From: Diplonema papillatum
Lineage: Eukaryota > Euglenozoa > Diplonemea > Diplonemida > Diplonemidae
NCBI GenBank assembly: GCA_030068145.1
Contig: JAPJBO010000013.1
Location: forward strand, 434,001 to 498,000
Reading direction: 5' to 3'
Length of the DNA: 64,000 nucleotides
The notes beneath the pieces are model-generated. The model ran no database searches and was not told the DNA's origin. It saw only the letters and a program-made list of their open reading frames with translations. This document shows, piece by piece, positions 1 through 11,900 of the stretch. Within the stretch, counting starts at the first letter, position 1. Each line of letters opens with the position of its first letter. The position numbers and the translations under genes are program-made.

Positions 1-162
1 AAGAAGAACAAAACAAGAACAAAGTTCTCTCCGGCGCATGAGCGCAGCGGCTCAGTGACCAACCGGACTCGGTTTTTATGGCAGCAAGCACCAAGATGCT
101 CGCTATCGTGAAGAAGGGAAAGTAACGAGCAGCGTAGAAGAAGAAAACGAAACGCAACACAG

Positions 163-582
163 GCGGAGGACGCGGCGCGCTGGCGTGCAGCTGTCGAGCT
201 TGTGGAGGAAGAGGTGTCGCGCGATGTAGGGGCGATCGTGTCGTACGAGCCGATCACGGCATCGAGAGCAAGGTCGCGGTCACGTTCTCGTTCCCGGTCT
301 CGGTCTGCGTCGCCGGCGTTCGACGCGAGCGAGCTGCTGTCGCACAGCGTCAACAAAGAGAGGCTGCTGATCGACGCCTTCGCCCGCGTGAGCCGCCTCA
401 AGTCCAGCTCGAGCCGGTCCCCAACGACCGCTTGGACCAACGACTTTCAGCACCCGCCCCTCCAGCGCGGGTACCCCTCTCCCCTGCGCCGGGGTCTCCA
501 ATCGAACATCAGAAGCCGATCACCGACTGTGCAGACATTCCTCGGTCGCTGCCGTTCCGCGGACCGCTTCAAGCAGACTTGA
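163..582 (+). CDS. 3'-terminal exon of an SR-rich protein (gene starts before the window)
   Basis: The open frame enters from an AG acceptor (cgcaacacag) just before 163 and runs to TGA at 580-582. It has no good ATG, so this is the last exon of a gene that begins upstream of the window. It encodes about 139 residues: an acidic start (AEDAARW...VELVEEEV), a run of about six alternating Arg-Ser pairs, and a Ser-rich tail with RSRSP near the end. Arg-Ser runs are typical of splicing factors and of proteins phosphorylated by SR kinases, but no RNA-binding domain lies in the visible part, so I give no function. The acceptor is in phase 0. Confidence is good that this is coding and low for any role. 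Confidence 0.5.
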   Translation, partial: AEDAARWRAAVELVEEEVSRDVGAIVSYEPITASRARSRSRSRSRSRSASPAFDASELLSHSVNKERLLIDAFARVSRLKSSSSRSPTTAWTNDFQHPPLQRGYPSPLRRGLQSNIRSRSPTVQTFLGRCRSADRFKQT

Positions 583-650
583 TCTTCAACGACTGCTTCG
601 TTCGATTCCCGCGTCTCTCATGGCATTCTTGTCGAATGCTATTTCGTCTT

Positions 651-808
651 GCGGTCCAGCCTTAGAAGCTGGAATTTAAGAGGGCGTGCTCGAGTCACAC
701 CGGAAAAGCGGGTGCTACAACCAAAACGCGTGTAAATTCACACCCGAAAAGCGGGTGTGACACCCGCTTCTTCAACTCCAGCTTCTGTCACCTGGACTCC
801 ACCGTGTA
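651..808. mobile_element. MITE-like inverted-repeat element, copy 1
   Basis: The two ends are imperfect inverted repeats: ggtccagccttagaagctgg on the left, and its complement around ccagcttctg...ctggactccacc on the right. The middle has a second palindrome built on cacacccgaaaagcgggtgtg. A second, related copy lies at 32506-32636, so this is a dispersed non-autonomous family. I see no clear target-site duplication. There is no coding capacity. Confidence 0.55.
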
Positions 809-990
809 CGATCTAAGAATCTCACCTCTGACACACGGGTACGTACGACCCTATCGACAGTCCCGCGCAACGAGGCCTTGGCCGAAACTCGAAAGAGACC
901 CACTTCTTCTCCAGTCTACGGTACTGCCCCGTCGTCAGTCGATGCTCGGCCACCAGAACGAAACGAGCAAAAGCCCGTAGTCTGCCGCGG

Positions 991-1043
991 GGCAACGGCA
1001 ATTTATTGCAGTTGCCCTGCAACGGCAATTTATTGCAGTTGCC
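991..1043. repeat. 27-bp palindromic unit in tandem, two copies
   Basis: The unit contains ggcaacggcaatttattgca followed by gttgccct and is repeated at once with a 27-bp period. Each unit is nearly its own reverse complement (GGCAAC...GTTGCC), so each could fold into a hairpin. Confidence 0.7.
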
Positions 1044-1675
1044 CTGCTGTTGAAAAGCGCCGCCACAAAACGGTTCCACAGCGCCTCGGTTCCCATTTCG
1101 GGACTCGTGCAAATCTTGTGTGGTTCTCCTGTGTTCCAAACACCGAAGACACGGCACAACAATAGTCGGGTTTCGAGGGTGGCTGGACTGCCGTAACGCC
1201 TTCGCAGTAGACTACAGAAAAAATCACTCTCACATGCACCGACACACACACACTAGAGTTCGACTTTCTGCTGTTATCCCCGGAAAAGCCCATGTGGCGA
1301 AATTTATAGGGGAGAGGACCGTTCGGTGGAAACAAATAGTGGTCATTTTGAGAGCATACAAGAGTGCTATCTGCTGAACAGCCGAGTTGGCATCAATTGC
1401 AATCGCAGGACGCAACACTGACCGCCGAAACGGTTGTGCGCCGCGTGCGCCATTCTGAGGGTGAAGAGATTCCTAACAAGGCAGTACCATCGTTCGTAAA
1501 GCACAGGACTTTAGCCGATGGTGCAACCTCGCAAAAAGAAGAGGAATCCGGACCGAAAAATAGACTCTCCCTCCTTCTCTTCCAGCTCATTGTTAGCCCA
1601 CCATTCCAATCAATAGACTCGCAGTACGGTTTTCTTTTTATGGTCCCTGCACTCTAACTCGTCTCTCTCTCTCTT

Positions 1676-1950
1676 TTTATGGACACGCACCTGCTTTGTA
1701 ATAAATACTCGAGGAGGCCGCCAGTTGGAGGAAACGTGTGCCGCAACCCACACAAAACCAAGGAACTCTGGGCTCACAGTGCCGGGCCTAAGCGTCCAAA
1801 CGAAAGCTCTAAACCACCGGAGTTTCATGCGACCTTGAACTCTCAAAAAAGCTCGTTTGTAGTTGTATTGCTTTCTCTCTCTCTCTCGCTCTGGCCTCCG
1901 TTGAAATAAGAACTGGGCGGCCCCTCCGAGTATTTCCCCCCTGCGACCTC
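1676..1950 (+). repeat. Dispersed repeat R1, diverged long copy
   Basis: R1 is recognised by the series cacctgctttgtaggaaata, cttgaggaggctgccagttg, a middle with gtaaatgtgctgtagcccac, then gtagttgtattg-ttttctc and cgaa(a/g)taagcacaaggc...ccgagtattt. This copy keeps the two outer parts in a diverged form. Other copies are at 4883-4979, 25334-25530, 35353-35495, 35641-35980, 38610-38715, 56869-56911, 58353-58410 and 63855-64000. It occurs in introns and between genes. No coding capacity is seen. Confidence 0.55.
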
Positions 1951-2799
1951 GACGTTTCTTCCCCCCCCCCCCCCCCTTTGCTTCGGGTGCGGGTTTCAAG
2001 GGAATAAGAATCGTTTCCATCCCGCAAACCTTCAGGGGTTTCCCTGCAGCCGCTCTCGGCTCGCGTTTCAAAGCTCTAGCTCCTTTGAGCCGGTCCATTC
2101 CCTCTTGATAGACCGTGATAGACCGAAAAATACAGCACCGGGCAATTCGATGCAGCTCTAGGGACTAGGGATGGACCTGATGGACCGTGGTGGACCGTGA
2201 TTCACTGTGATTAACAGCGGAGGCACTTCGATGCAGTTTCAAGAGATAGGGACGGACCGGCTCATCTCTCTTTGGGAAAACGGAAGCGAATAAGAAACAC
2301 AGTGGGCCGCTCAAAGAGAGCGTAGCTCAAGCCTACTTTGCCCCCTTGCCTGACGGCTAGGGAGTAAAAACAGCTTAAGTGGGGTGGAACGACTCTTGTT
2401 TCCGGGGGGGAAGGGCACCCTATGTTTTGCGTCTTTTTTGTTGTTGTAACGATCGGAAGAATCGGCCCTGGGAGGTCGCCAAACGATAACTGACAAAGAA
2501 TATAATAAACTTCGAACTCATTCAACTTCCGAACGGTAGAGACCCTACCGAGAGGGAACCAGCGCGCCCTGGGTGGGCTATAGTCTGGCTCAAGCTGCCG
2601 TGGGGGGGAAGGGGGAACGAAGTTGAGAGGTGTGTTGGTCCAACGCAGCAGCTGCCGCCGCTGGTCCTCTTGAACACACGACTTCTCGGGAGAAAAAGGA
2701 ATCGACGGGACTAGTGAGGGAAGGACGCGGACGCGCCGCGGGTTCTCCTCAACCATCGTCCCGATGGAACGGAGAAGGTCTGCTGCCGCAAATCTTTGC

Positions 2800-2899
2800 A
2801 TGAGCGCCAGCTTGGAAGGAAATGCTCGACGATTGCTGCCAGACAAAGAACCGAAGGCATCCCAAGTGCTGTAACTACCGAACCACGCGTTGAACGGAC
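2800..2899 (-). repeat. Dispersed repeat R9, minus copy
   Basis: Read on the minus strand, this matches 19208-19305 read on the plus strand over about 95 bp. Both can be translated as FGSYSTWD(A/P)FGSLSGS followed by a similar run ending in KLALM. The shared frame suggests a fragment of an old coding repeat, but neither copy sits in a credible gene. Confidence 0.45.
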
Positions 2900-3367
2900 G
2901 TGAGGTCATGCGGGTCTACCCCTGCACGACAAATCACACAAACCCAACATGTCAAAGTTCTGGGGGAGAAAACAACACACGGTGGTGTAAGCGAAGAACA
3001 AATCAGACTGTGTTTGTTGTATTTGCCCCTCTTCTATATTTCGCCCCTCTCCATGATATAGGTTTTCTTGAAGTAGTTGAAGTTCCATTCGGAGTCAAAG
3101 CAGCTACGTCGAGTATTTCCCTCTCCGACCCGTCTAAGCTCCGCCTCTCCAGGCCAAATGGTGACAACGAACACAGAGGGTGGGGGTAAACAAAAAAAAG
3201 CAAGCAAGCCACCTATTTTTGCTTCTGTGTCGTCTGTTACGGAAGTAGTTCTGTCGTCACGTCAACAGAGAGACCCTGCGGAACGCCGCCCATCCGAGTG
3301 TGAGTGGCAGCAGTGTCAACGCGTCGGGCGTCTCCTCGATTTTTGGATAAGCGCCTCCTTTTTTTGA

Positions 3368-3545
3368 AGCCACATGCAATGTGTGAGGAAACTGAACCGC
3401 CCAAGTAGGACCTTCTGATCATGATCATTTGCCAAATTTGCCACCTGAAACCACGTCCAGGATTTGGGCTCAGGGTAGTGCGGTCAACGAAAACTCTAGT
3501 TTCCCTTTCTACTTTCTCCTACTCTCGCGGTGTACGGTTTTTGAG
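3368..3545 (+). repeat. Dispersed repeat R2
   Basis: The copy begins gccacatgcaatgtgtgagg, continues through gaaccgcccaagtagga, tgatcatgatcatttgcc and ccacctgaaaccacgt, and ends near ctctcgcggtgtacggttt. It is shared with 11364-11512 (inside an intron of the pseudokinase gene), a diverged copy at 19424-19650, and a short piece at 29625-29680. No open frame is conserved. Confidence 0.65.
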
Positions 3546-4882
3546 TGAAACGAGACTATGCAGTTCTTTCGCCAATACTCGAGGATGCCGCCGAACGAGA
3601 GAACATTTCCGGTGCGCATAAAAGTTTCAACGAAGCGAACAAGCTACCAACGCGGGAAACCTCTAGAGCGAGGTGTATACCCTGAATCATCAATCATTAA
3701 TCAGTTGATGCTGATCGTCCGTTGCTTCGTTGGTCAACGCAACCTACTCCGGAGATGTTTTCGCATTTTCTCGCTTGCGCGCTTTCATCCTACGAAACCA
3801 TGTAGCATCTTTTATCGCCAGCCAAAAGAGAAGAGAGACGGGTCAAGAGGACAAAGCCCCACCGCACGCGTGTGCGCGGGACTATGTCCTTGTCTTGCCC
3901 TCACGAAAGCACGGTTGGACCCAGCTCACGCCCCCCGTCTGGCTTTCGCGGAACGCACCAAGCAGCCGGTGCTAGACAGGAGGGTGTGTGGGGTCATACC
4001 TGGCTGTGTGAACCCAAGCAACACCGGAACGATTCGATGAAAACAAATTACCAACCTTTCGAACCCGGGCAACCCCGGCCCCCTAATTAGAAGAAGGAAC
4101 CGACCACTTCTGTTCAGGCGCGAAGTCTGCCGCTTTGGTGTCGTCAAGAGAGTGGGGGTAAAAAAACACGAGTCGACCAAAAGAACCGAAATTCCCCCGC
4201 CCAATTGCATTCGCCAATTCGTTTTCGAGGTCTGCATCCCTCTCCAGTTACCCGCGTCTCCCACCCGGTTCGGAAATAGCCCAAGCGGTTTACGGTGACA
4301 GGGGTGCCAACAGTAGCACAGAAGCGTGAGCGCTCTCCGCTGCCCCCAGGGCACGTTCGCTGGGTACATGGCTACCAGGGCTGTGGGTGTTTACCAGCTG
4401 CTAGACCGCGGTGTACTGCTGGTTGCCATGGCATATCCTTTCTGCCTAACGAGATGGGACTTGAACGCGGGCCCACGGCGTGCTCGTACTGGTAGCGAGA
4501 AGCGCTGCGAGGGCGCGGGGAATCATCCAATAGAAGCAGGAATTTTCAAGCAAACCGGGCGCTCCCTTTATATTCTTCTTCTTTTCGGAGCAAAAGCGGA
4601 AGAAGAATCTCGCAAGATTGTCTTGCCGAGAAGTCCCCTCCCCCCCTTTGGAGCACGCGCGCACTGGAGGGGAAGGGTTGGGGAAGCTCCGCCAAAGCAT
4701 GGCATGGTGAAGCCTCATGCGCAAGATGCTGATAGGCGGGGTTGAGGCATTCGCGCCGCATCCCAGTGTGCGTGCCGTGGGTACGATGTTTGCGCTCCTG
4801 CAAGAGGGCGACCGGCTGGTATTATTAGCTGCGTGCACTTTGCGGCAGCAGCTGCTGGTGTTAGTGCCTGGCGTCCAAAATA

Positions 4883-4979
4883 TACGAAAACACGGCAAAA
4901 GCTGCCGTCAAGTAAATGTGCTGTAGCCCACACGAAAACACAGGTAAATCTGGGTGTGGCGGGCGTAAGCGTTCAACAA
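4883..4979 (+). repeat. Dispersed repeat R1, partial copy
   Basis: Contains the middle R1 block (gtaaatgtgctgtagcccac, acacaggtaaatctggg, ggcgggcgtaagcgttcaac). Confidence 0.6.
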
Positions 4980-5936
4980 CTACCTAGTGCGTGCGGCTGT
5001 GCGCGCTGGGATCGGCGCCGCCCAAGCGGCTGCCTGAGTCACTGATTGGTTGTACACATGGCTCCGTTCTTCTTCAAGACTAGAACAGCACAGTACTACT
5101 ACTACTACGCATAGTTCGTAAAGTACTACTTTTCCATGATCCCTGGCGGGTACGGGAGGGGGTAAATGGTTCGTGGCAAGATCTGGGACGTGACGGCTGG
5201 AAAAAACACGTCTCAAGCACACGCACACCAAGCGCCACCGCCACAGCAACTACCGGTCCTAAAACGTCTACTACTCCATCCCGCCTCCCCCGCCGTCCCT
5301 TTTTCTTCGGCGCCCTGCAGCGGGCCCTATCCTTTGTGGTCCCCCCCTCCCCCACCGTACCCCCCCCCCCCCCCAGCCATCGCTGCAGTGGCTCAGTTTG
5401 CCTGTACTCGTTTAGTGACATCAGAAAAAAACAAAGCTCATAGTCTGTCCCTTTTTCATTGCGCGCCCGACACGAATCAGCGCCGAGGGGCGGCGAACCT
5501 TTCGCAATTATGCGGGTTGCGCTGCAGTGTATTCTGAGGCTGAACGAAGACGCTGGCACCGCGCGTTGTGGTGATAGAATCAGTACTTCTAAAGCCGGTC
5601 CACAACCTGATGCCTAGCCAACTGGACCACCTTGCAACCTGAGCTCTGGATCCAACGACGAGCCTTCAGCCCGAAATACGCCACGCTTGATGGCCCTTAG
5701 CGGAACTCAACTTTGGTTGGGGAAGTTCTGTGTAGTAAACTGCCAACTCCTAATTATCAGTGCCAACAGGGCATGTTTTGTTATCAAAAAAAAAAAAAAT
5801 ATTTTGCAGAGTCATGTCAATTCTCGACCAGCACAAAAAAGTGGTGATTTCTGGAGAAAACTACCAACGACCAGGCGGGCTAGAAGGGCCGTGGGGGGGG
5901 GGGAGCGGGGGCGGGGGGGGGGGGCGTGACCGGACG

Positions 5937-8900
5937 ATGCTGGACGCGGCGGAGTTTGGGTTTCGGGGCACGCGGCTGACGGACTACCGGGTCGGGGAAA
6001 CGGTCGGGCAGCGGCCGCTGAAGGAGGGGTTCCGATGCGTGACGGCTGAGGCGGTCGCGCTCGACACCGGGCGGCCGGTGCTGCTGACGGCGTTGTACAA
6101 CGAGCACGAGCCTTCGACCCTCGGCCTCGGCGACTCGCTGGCGTCCGAGTACAGCTTCGCGAACAACACCCGCATGCCCGGTCACCCGTGCGTGGGGCGG
6201 TCCCTGCACTGCTTCGTCGACCGCACGGGCGGCATGGTCACAACGTCCCGCCACATCGCCGAGTGGGAGCGCGCGATATTCGTCGTGAACGAGCCCTCTG
6301 GACGACCCCTCCGCCGGCTCATCGAGAGCAGAGGCACCCCCGCGCTTTCCGTCCACGAACTCCTCTCCGTCACCGTGCAGCTGGCCGCGGCGGCCGCCCA
6401 CGCCCACGCCAACGGGGTGTGCCACCGTGGGATATCCCCGGACACGGTGTTCGTCGCGGATGACTTCTCCGTGAAACTAATGGGGTTCGGGTCGGCGTTG
6501 GACACGCGTGCGGACTGCGAAGGTGGCACTATGAAGTTGCGGTATCCGTCCCGGCACGTCAGCAAGGGTGACCTTAGGGTCATGCCGCCGGAGATCCTCA
6601 ACGCGGAGCCGGGGAGAACCTCCGTGATCGACTACGCCACAGCGGACGTGTTCAGCATCGGCGCGACCTTGCACCATGCGTTGACCGGCGCGGCGTACCC
6701 TTTCGAGTCCCCTCAGTACGCCACCGCGGCATCGCTGATCGGGCTGCCCGCCGGAGGCGCAGACGCGCCCGAAATGCGCGCGGCCGCCGAATTGATCGCA
6801 TCGTTCCTCAGCCCGCACGCCGCGCAGCGCCCGTCTCCCCCCGAGGCGCTCGCCCGGGCGGTCAGCCTCGCGGGCCGGTGCTACGCGGCGGCCGCGGCGC
6901 GCGCCGAAAAAAACGCTGCCCTCGCTGCGTCCGCCGAGGACACCCACAGGCTGCTCGAGGAGAGCGAGGCTGAGCGCAGGGCCCTCGCTGCGAGGAAGGA
7001 GCAGCTGGACGGGCAGGTTGCCGACGCTGAATGGCGCCTTGACGAGCTGGAAGGGCTGGCGGCGGAGGCAGAGGCGGCGGGCGCTGAGCGGGACTGCGCC
7101 GTTCGAGGCCGCCGGGAGGCGGAGGAAAAAGCGAAGGTGCTCCAGCTCGAGCTCCAGCGCGGGCGGGAAACCGTCGGCGCCCTTGAAACCCTCGTCGAGA
7201 CGCAGGCCGCGCACTGCAAGGAGCTGGAGGCCCGACTCGACCGGCAGCACCGGGCTGCGACGGAGCGGATTTCCACCCTCCAGCAGCTGCTGGACGCCAC
7301 GAAGTCGTCGTCGACCGCGCGCGTCGCGGAACTGCAGAGCCTCAACAACGAAATCGTCGCGTCCGTGCGCCTCGGCACCCGCGCCGAGGCGGGGCCCCCG
7401 CCGGAGGAAGCCGTCGGGGTCCCGGCGAAGCGGAAAAAGCACTCGAAGCGCGGCAAGCGGCGCCGCGGCGCCGCAGGGGGATCCTCCTCCTCCCTGTCCT
7501 CGGAGCACCCGCCGGCCGCGGCCCTGCAAGCCGCGCCCGGCGGCGACGGCCGCGTCGAGCCCGATCCTTTGGCGGCGGAGCCGGCGGCAGCAAAAACCGC
7601 CGCTGCGCTCGACTCGTCGGACAGCGGCGCGGCGAAGGATGCGCCCGTCGAAGCCGATCCTTTGGCCGCGAAACCAGCGAATCATCAGAAGCCGGCCCCA
7701 AAAGAAGCCCGCCGCCCCGCCGCTGCACTCGACTCGTCAGACAGCGACGAAACGAAGGACGTGCCCATTGAGACCGATCCTTTGGCCGCGAAACCAGCGA
7801 ATCAGAAACTCGCCCCAAAAACAGCCCGCCGCCCCGCCGCAGCGCTCGACTCGTCCGACAGCGACGAGACGAAGGACGTGCCCATTGAGACCGATCCCTT
7901 GGCCGCGAAACCAGCGAATCAAAAGCCGGCCCCGAAAGCAGCCCTCCGCCCTGCCGCTGCCCTCGACTCGTCCGACAGCGACGAAACGAAAGACGCCCCT
8001 GTGGCGGTCGATCCTGTGGCCGCGAAGCCAGCGAACCAAAAACCCGCTCCAAAAGGAGCCCGCCGCCCCGCCGCCGCGCTGGACTCGTCGGACAGCGGCG
8101 ACGCGAAGGACGTGCCCGTGGACGCCGACCCTTTGGCCGCGAAACCGGCGAACCAGAAGCCGGCGCCAAAGGCAGCCCGCCGCCCCGCCGCAGCGCTCGA
8201 CTCTTCGGACAGCGCGGGCGAGACGTTGGACTTCGACCCGCTGGCCGCGAAGCCCGCGCCCCCCGCCGCAACCCAGCGAGCGGACGCCGGCGAAGGCGGT
8301 TCCGGGTCCGATGACGACGACGACGGAGGCTACAACCCCGCGAAAGCCGGCAAACCGGCGGCTCCGCCAAGAGGCCCGCCAAGCGAGGCGGGCCACGGCG
8401 CGTCCAACGGTGCGTCCAACGGCTCCAACGGCCACCCCGCCGCCGCCGCCGCGGCGGCGGCGGCGGCGGAGTCAAGCGATTCCTCCGGGGCCGAGGTGCC
8501 GCGGGCGGTGCAGGCGACGACGGCGCGGCCGCACGCGCCGGCGGCCCGGCGCCCCGCGCAGTTCGTCGACAGCGACTCGTCCGACGCCTCGGAGCCGCCG
8601 GTCGACACCGCGGACACCCTGAGCCTCGCGCTCAAACGGGCGGTCGCCCAGCCGCACGGCATCGTGCTCGCCAACATGGTTTGTGCTCTCATTCATGCTG
8701 CGAGGACGGAATCAAACCGACCGTTCGAAGCGTTTGAAAGCCAAGGGAAACACCCCGAGCGATAACCCGAGACGAAGAACGAAGGTGCACACAACACCGC
8801 GGCGCAAAAAAATAAGAGGACTAGTTCCGCGAAGGTTTCATACCCTACCAGCAGGAGTCTTAGGCTCTCTGCGACCCTTTTCCCTTTTCTATTTTTACAC

Positions 8901-11900
8901 TTTTTTCGAAGAAGGCATGTAGCTAGCATCAAACATGCATGAGAGGCAGTGTCCTGCCGCCTAAACATTCAACTAATATTTACCCCCAGTCAGGAAACCC
9001 TGACCGTCACCTCTGCGGCGTCGTTAAAAACCGCCAGCCGGGCGTGGGCCTGTGGACACAGAACCGGATCCGCCAATGGTGACGAGGCACAAGTGCCAAG
9101 CGGCGAAGACTCTCTCGTTGAAATCGCAAGTAGTGCACTCGGATACGATAAGAATGCCCTCGGGAGTACCAAGCTTCCAATAACTAACGAAAACGCAGGT
9201 TCTGACCAAAGTTGAAGCTGGATCCCCGGCGGCTTCTAGCGGCTTCGGCAAGGCGATGTTCATGCTCCTTACCCAAGTAGACAACCACGACGTCGCAACC
9301 ATCAGTGCTTTCGATGAAATGACAAAGGATAAGCAGGACTTCACCTGCGTTTTCCGGGTATGCCAGATCTTCACACTACGGATAAAGGTCGTTCACGCTT
9401 CGAGAGAAAGGGTCGCACTTAGAATCCACCATTAGTTGACTTGACTTCCTGCTCCCTCGCGTCGAGCTGTGTGCTCTCTTTGAACGGTGGTAGTATTGCC
9501 TTCCAAGTATCAAAGCAGGGTTGCTTTCTCGTGTTGTAGCCGTGTTATGCCTGAGCCCTCTACTCGAGACGGTTGGCAGCGCATCGTGTTATTGGTATCG
9601 TGCGCACAAGCGAACCGTGCGTGGGCCCACTTCCTTGTTCACTCGCCACCGCAATTGGGATCAACCACCGCGCAGAGACGGACACAGCAGGAGTACATGC
9701 AGGACGTGTCGTCGTCCGAGTCTGAAGCGCCGGCACCGAAGGTCGCGGCCAAAAAGAGCGCCTTCGCCGACAGCTCCGACAGCTCGGACTCCGAAAAGCC
9801 GCTCGCTCGCAAACCCGCCGCCAAGCCGCCACCGAAAGCGGCCGGATCGGTTGCCGCGAAGGTCCGCTGCCGCCCATCTTTTCTCTGTTCTGTCGTACAG
9901 GACGCTAGGGTTTCTAGTAGTAACAATGCATTGTAAGGAACGAAAGAGAACGCCGGCAGCGTGTTCAGGAGAAGATTAGCCGAACGATCCTATTCACTCA
10001 CTATCATTCACTAGGCAGGCTAATCCTCCCCCGGCACGTGCAAACAAAATATGTGAGAGAAAGTAACTTGCTGCGAGTGATTGGAATCGCAACACGTCTG
10101 CAAATATTCTTAGGGGGCTTCCAACGCGTGAGGTCGTAGGACGGTCAAAACACACCCGAGGTGCATGCGAACGCCAGTTGTAGTAAATTTGTTGCATTCG
10201 TGTGTTGGCGCAACAGTGGTAGTGGGCAACAGGACAGACCGTAATCAAGGCTGTGATCGAAGCCGTGCTACAGTACGACAACCCAGTTTGTAGCATGGTC
10301 AAAACACACCCGAGAAGCGTGTAGGCTATACGACTCCACCGGCAAGCAGAGCGAAACCGATCACCTGCGTTGCGCAATGACAAGACAAACCGGAAACCAA
10401 GACAGTGATGGAAGCCGCGATACAGTACGACTACCCAGATTGCAGCATGATCTAAACACACTTGCTTTCTATGCTGGGTAATACTTTGCGCAAAGAAGAC
10501 ATCAGGCTGAACAACAAGCAAAAAAAGACAATATCATTCAGTAGCTAAACCGCAAATCAAGGCTGTGATCGAAGCCGTGCTCCGACACGACAACACTGTT
10601 TGGAGCACGGTCAATGCACAGCCAAGATACTCAGAGCCACACGTGTCAAAATCACCGTGTTTACTTATGCAAGGTCTGGTTGATCATGGGCACGTCCCAA
10701 CCACCGTTTGCCAAATTGCGCTTTTGGCTGCTTAGTTTCCGGCAGATCAATGGTAACCGACCAACAGCTTACTGAGGTCTAGGACTTCTCTCTTACACAC
10801 TGTGCGGAAACACGCACCGTTGGCAGTGGGTTCGTTTCTTCTTATGCTCATCGCGAGGCGATAGGGAAGGAGGATATTGACAATGAAAGCCCCATGATGT
10901 ACGAAATTTGTTACTCACACACAGCGCACCGCATTTGCTGATAGCTCCAGCGACGATGACTTCGTGCCGGCTAAGCCTGCACCGAAACCTCAAGGGTCCA
11001 AGGTATGGTGTTGCACTTGCTCAAGTTCGCTCTGGTTAGTGATGTGAGGCATAAGAAGGCCTGGCCAGCAATTACAAGGGCTTCCCGACACAACGTCGAC
11101 GTCATAAACTACGTGGCCGTGAAAGGATGCAGTTTAGTCTATGTGGTCCGCATTCAAAATATCAACCTTGCACTGGTCTACCGTGTTGCGATAGAGAGGC
11201 AGCCGCAGCACCGTGAACCCTCAACCAAGCAGCCACGCTCTGTGTCTATGCTTAAACCCGAAAGTTCATCCGACGACGAGCCCGCAAAGAAACCGGCTCC
11301 GAAGATCTCCGACGCGGCTAAGGTAGGCTTTCCTCTTTTTACGTAGTTGCTTGTTTTTGTTTTAGCCACGTGCAATGTGTGAGGAAACTGAACCGCCCAA
11401 GTAGGACTTTGTGATCATGATCATTTGCCAAATTTGCCACCTGAAACCACGTCAGGATTCGGGCTCAGGGTAGGGGTCTACTTTATCCTACTCTCGCGGT
11501 GTACGGTTTCTACCACCACGCATGAAGTGGTACGAATTACAATGAAGTGAGTGTTACGTGACGTGACACGTATTATTACGATGAAGTGGTACATCTTACA
11601 AGGAAGTGACACGTGTTACGATGAAGTGGTACATATTACAAGGAAGTGAGACGTGTTACGATGAAGTGGTACATATTACAAGGAAGTGACACATATTACG
11701 ATGAAGCGGTACATATTACAAGGAAGTGACACGTGTTTCATAAAATGACATGTGGTACAAGGAAGTGACACCCCGCGACGAAACAAACAGGCTCGCACGC
11801 GATCGTTTATGCAGTCGTCCGACGAAGAGAGCGAGAAGCCGAAGGGACCGGCTGCAGCTCCACAGCCGAAGGCCGCCCCCGCCTTGACGTCGAAGTTCGA

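Larger units (their letters stand above)
583..5936. other. Gene-poor interval with dispersed repeats
   Basis: No convincing gene was found in this 5.3 kb. It holds a MITE-like element (651-808), a duplicated palindrome (991-1043), repeat families listed separately, and homopolymer runs such as poly-C near 1960-1978 and poly-G near 5890-5924. Around 2140-2240 a short unit containing gatgcag...agggacggacc occurs twice. Open frames here are short, lack splice context and have no recognisable motifs. Confidence 0.5.

Noticed and set aside
2262-2909. 215-codon open frame on the minus strand
   Set aside because: Only its first part resembles anything (repeat R9). The rest is low-complexity Pro/Arg sequence without motifs or splice context, so it was not called a gene.
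4440-4520. tRNA-like B box (gcgttcaagtccc) on the minus strand
   Set aside because: The T stem has a C-C mismatch and there is no A box or anticodon arm at the right distance.
7018-8622. Long alternative frames over the pseudokinase exon (Arg/Pro/Ala-rich)
   Set aside because: They are shadows of GC-rich coding sequence. Only the called frame shows kinase motifs, a coiled coil and a regular protein repeat.
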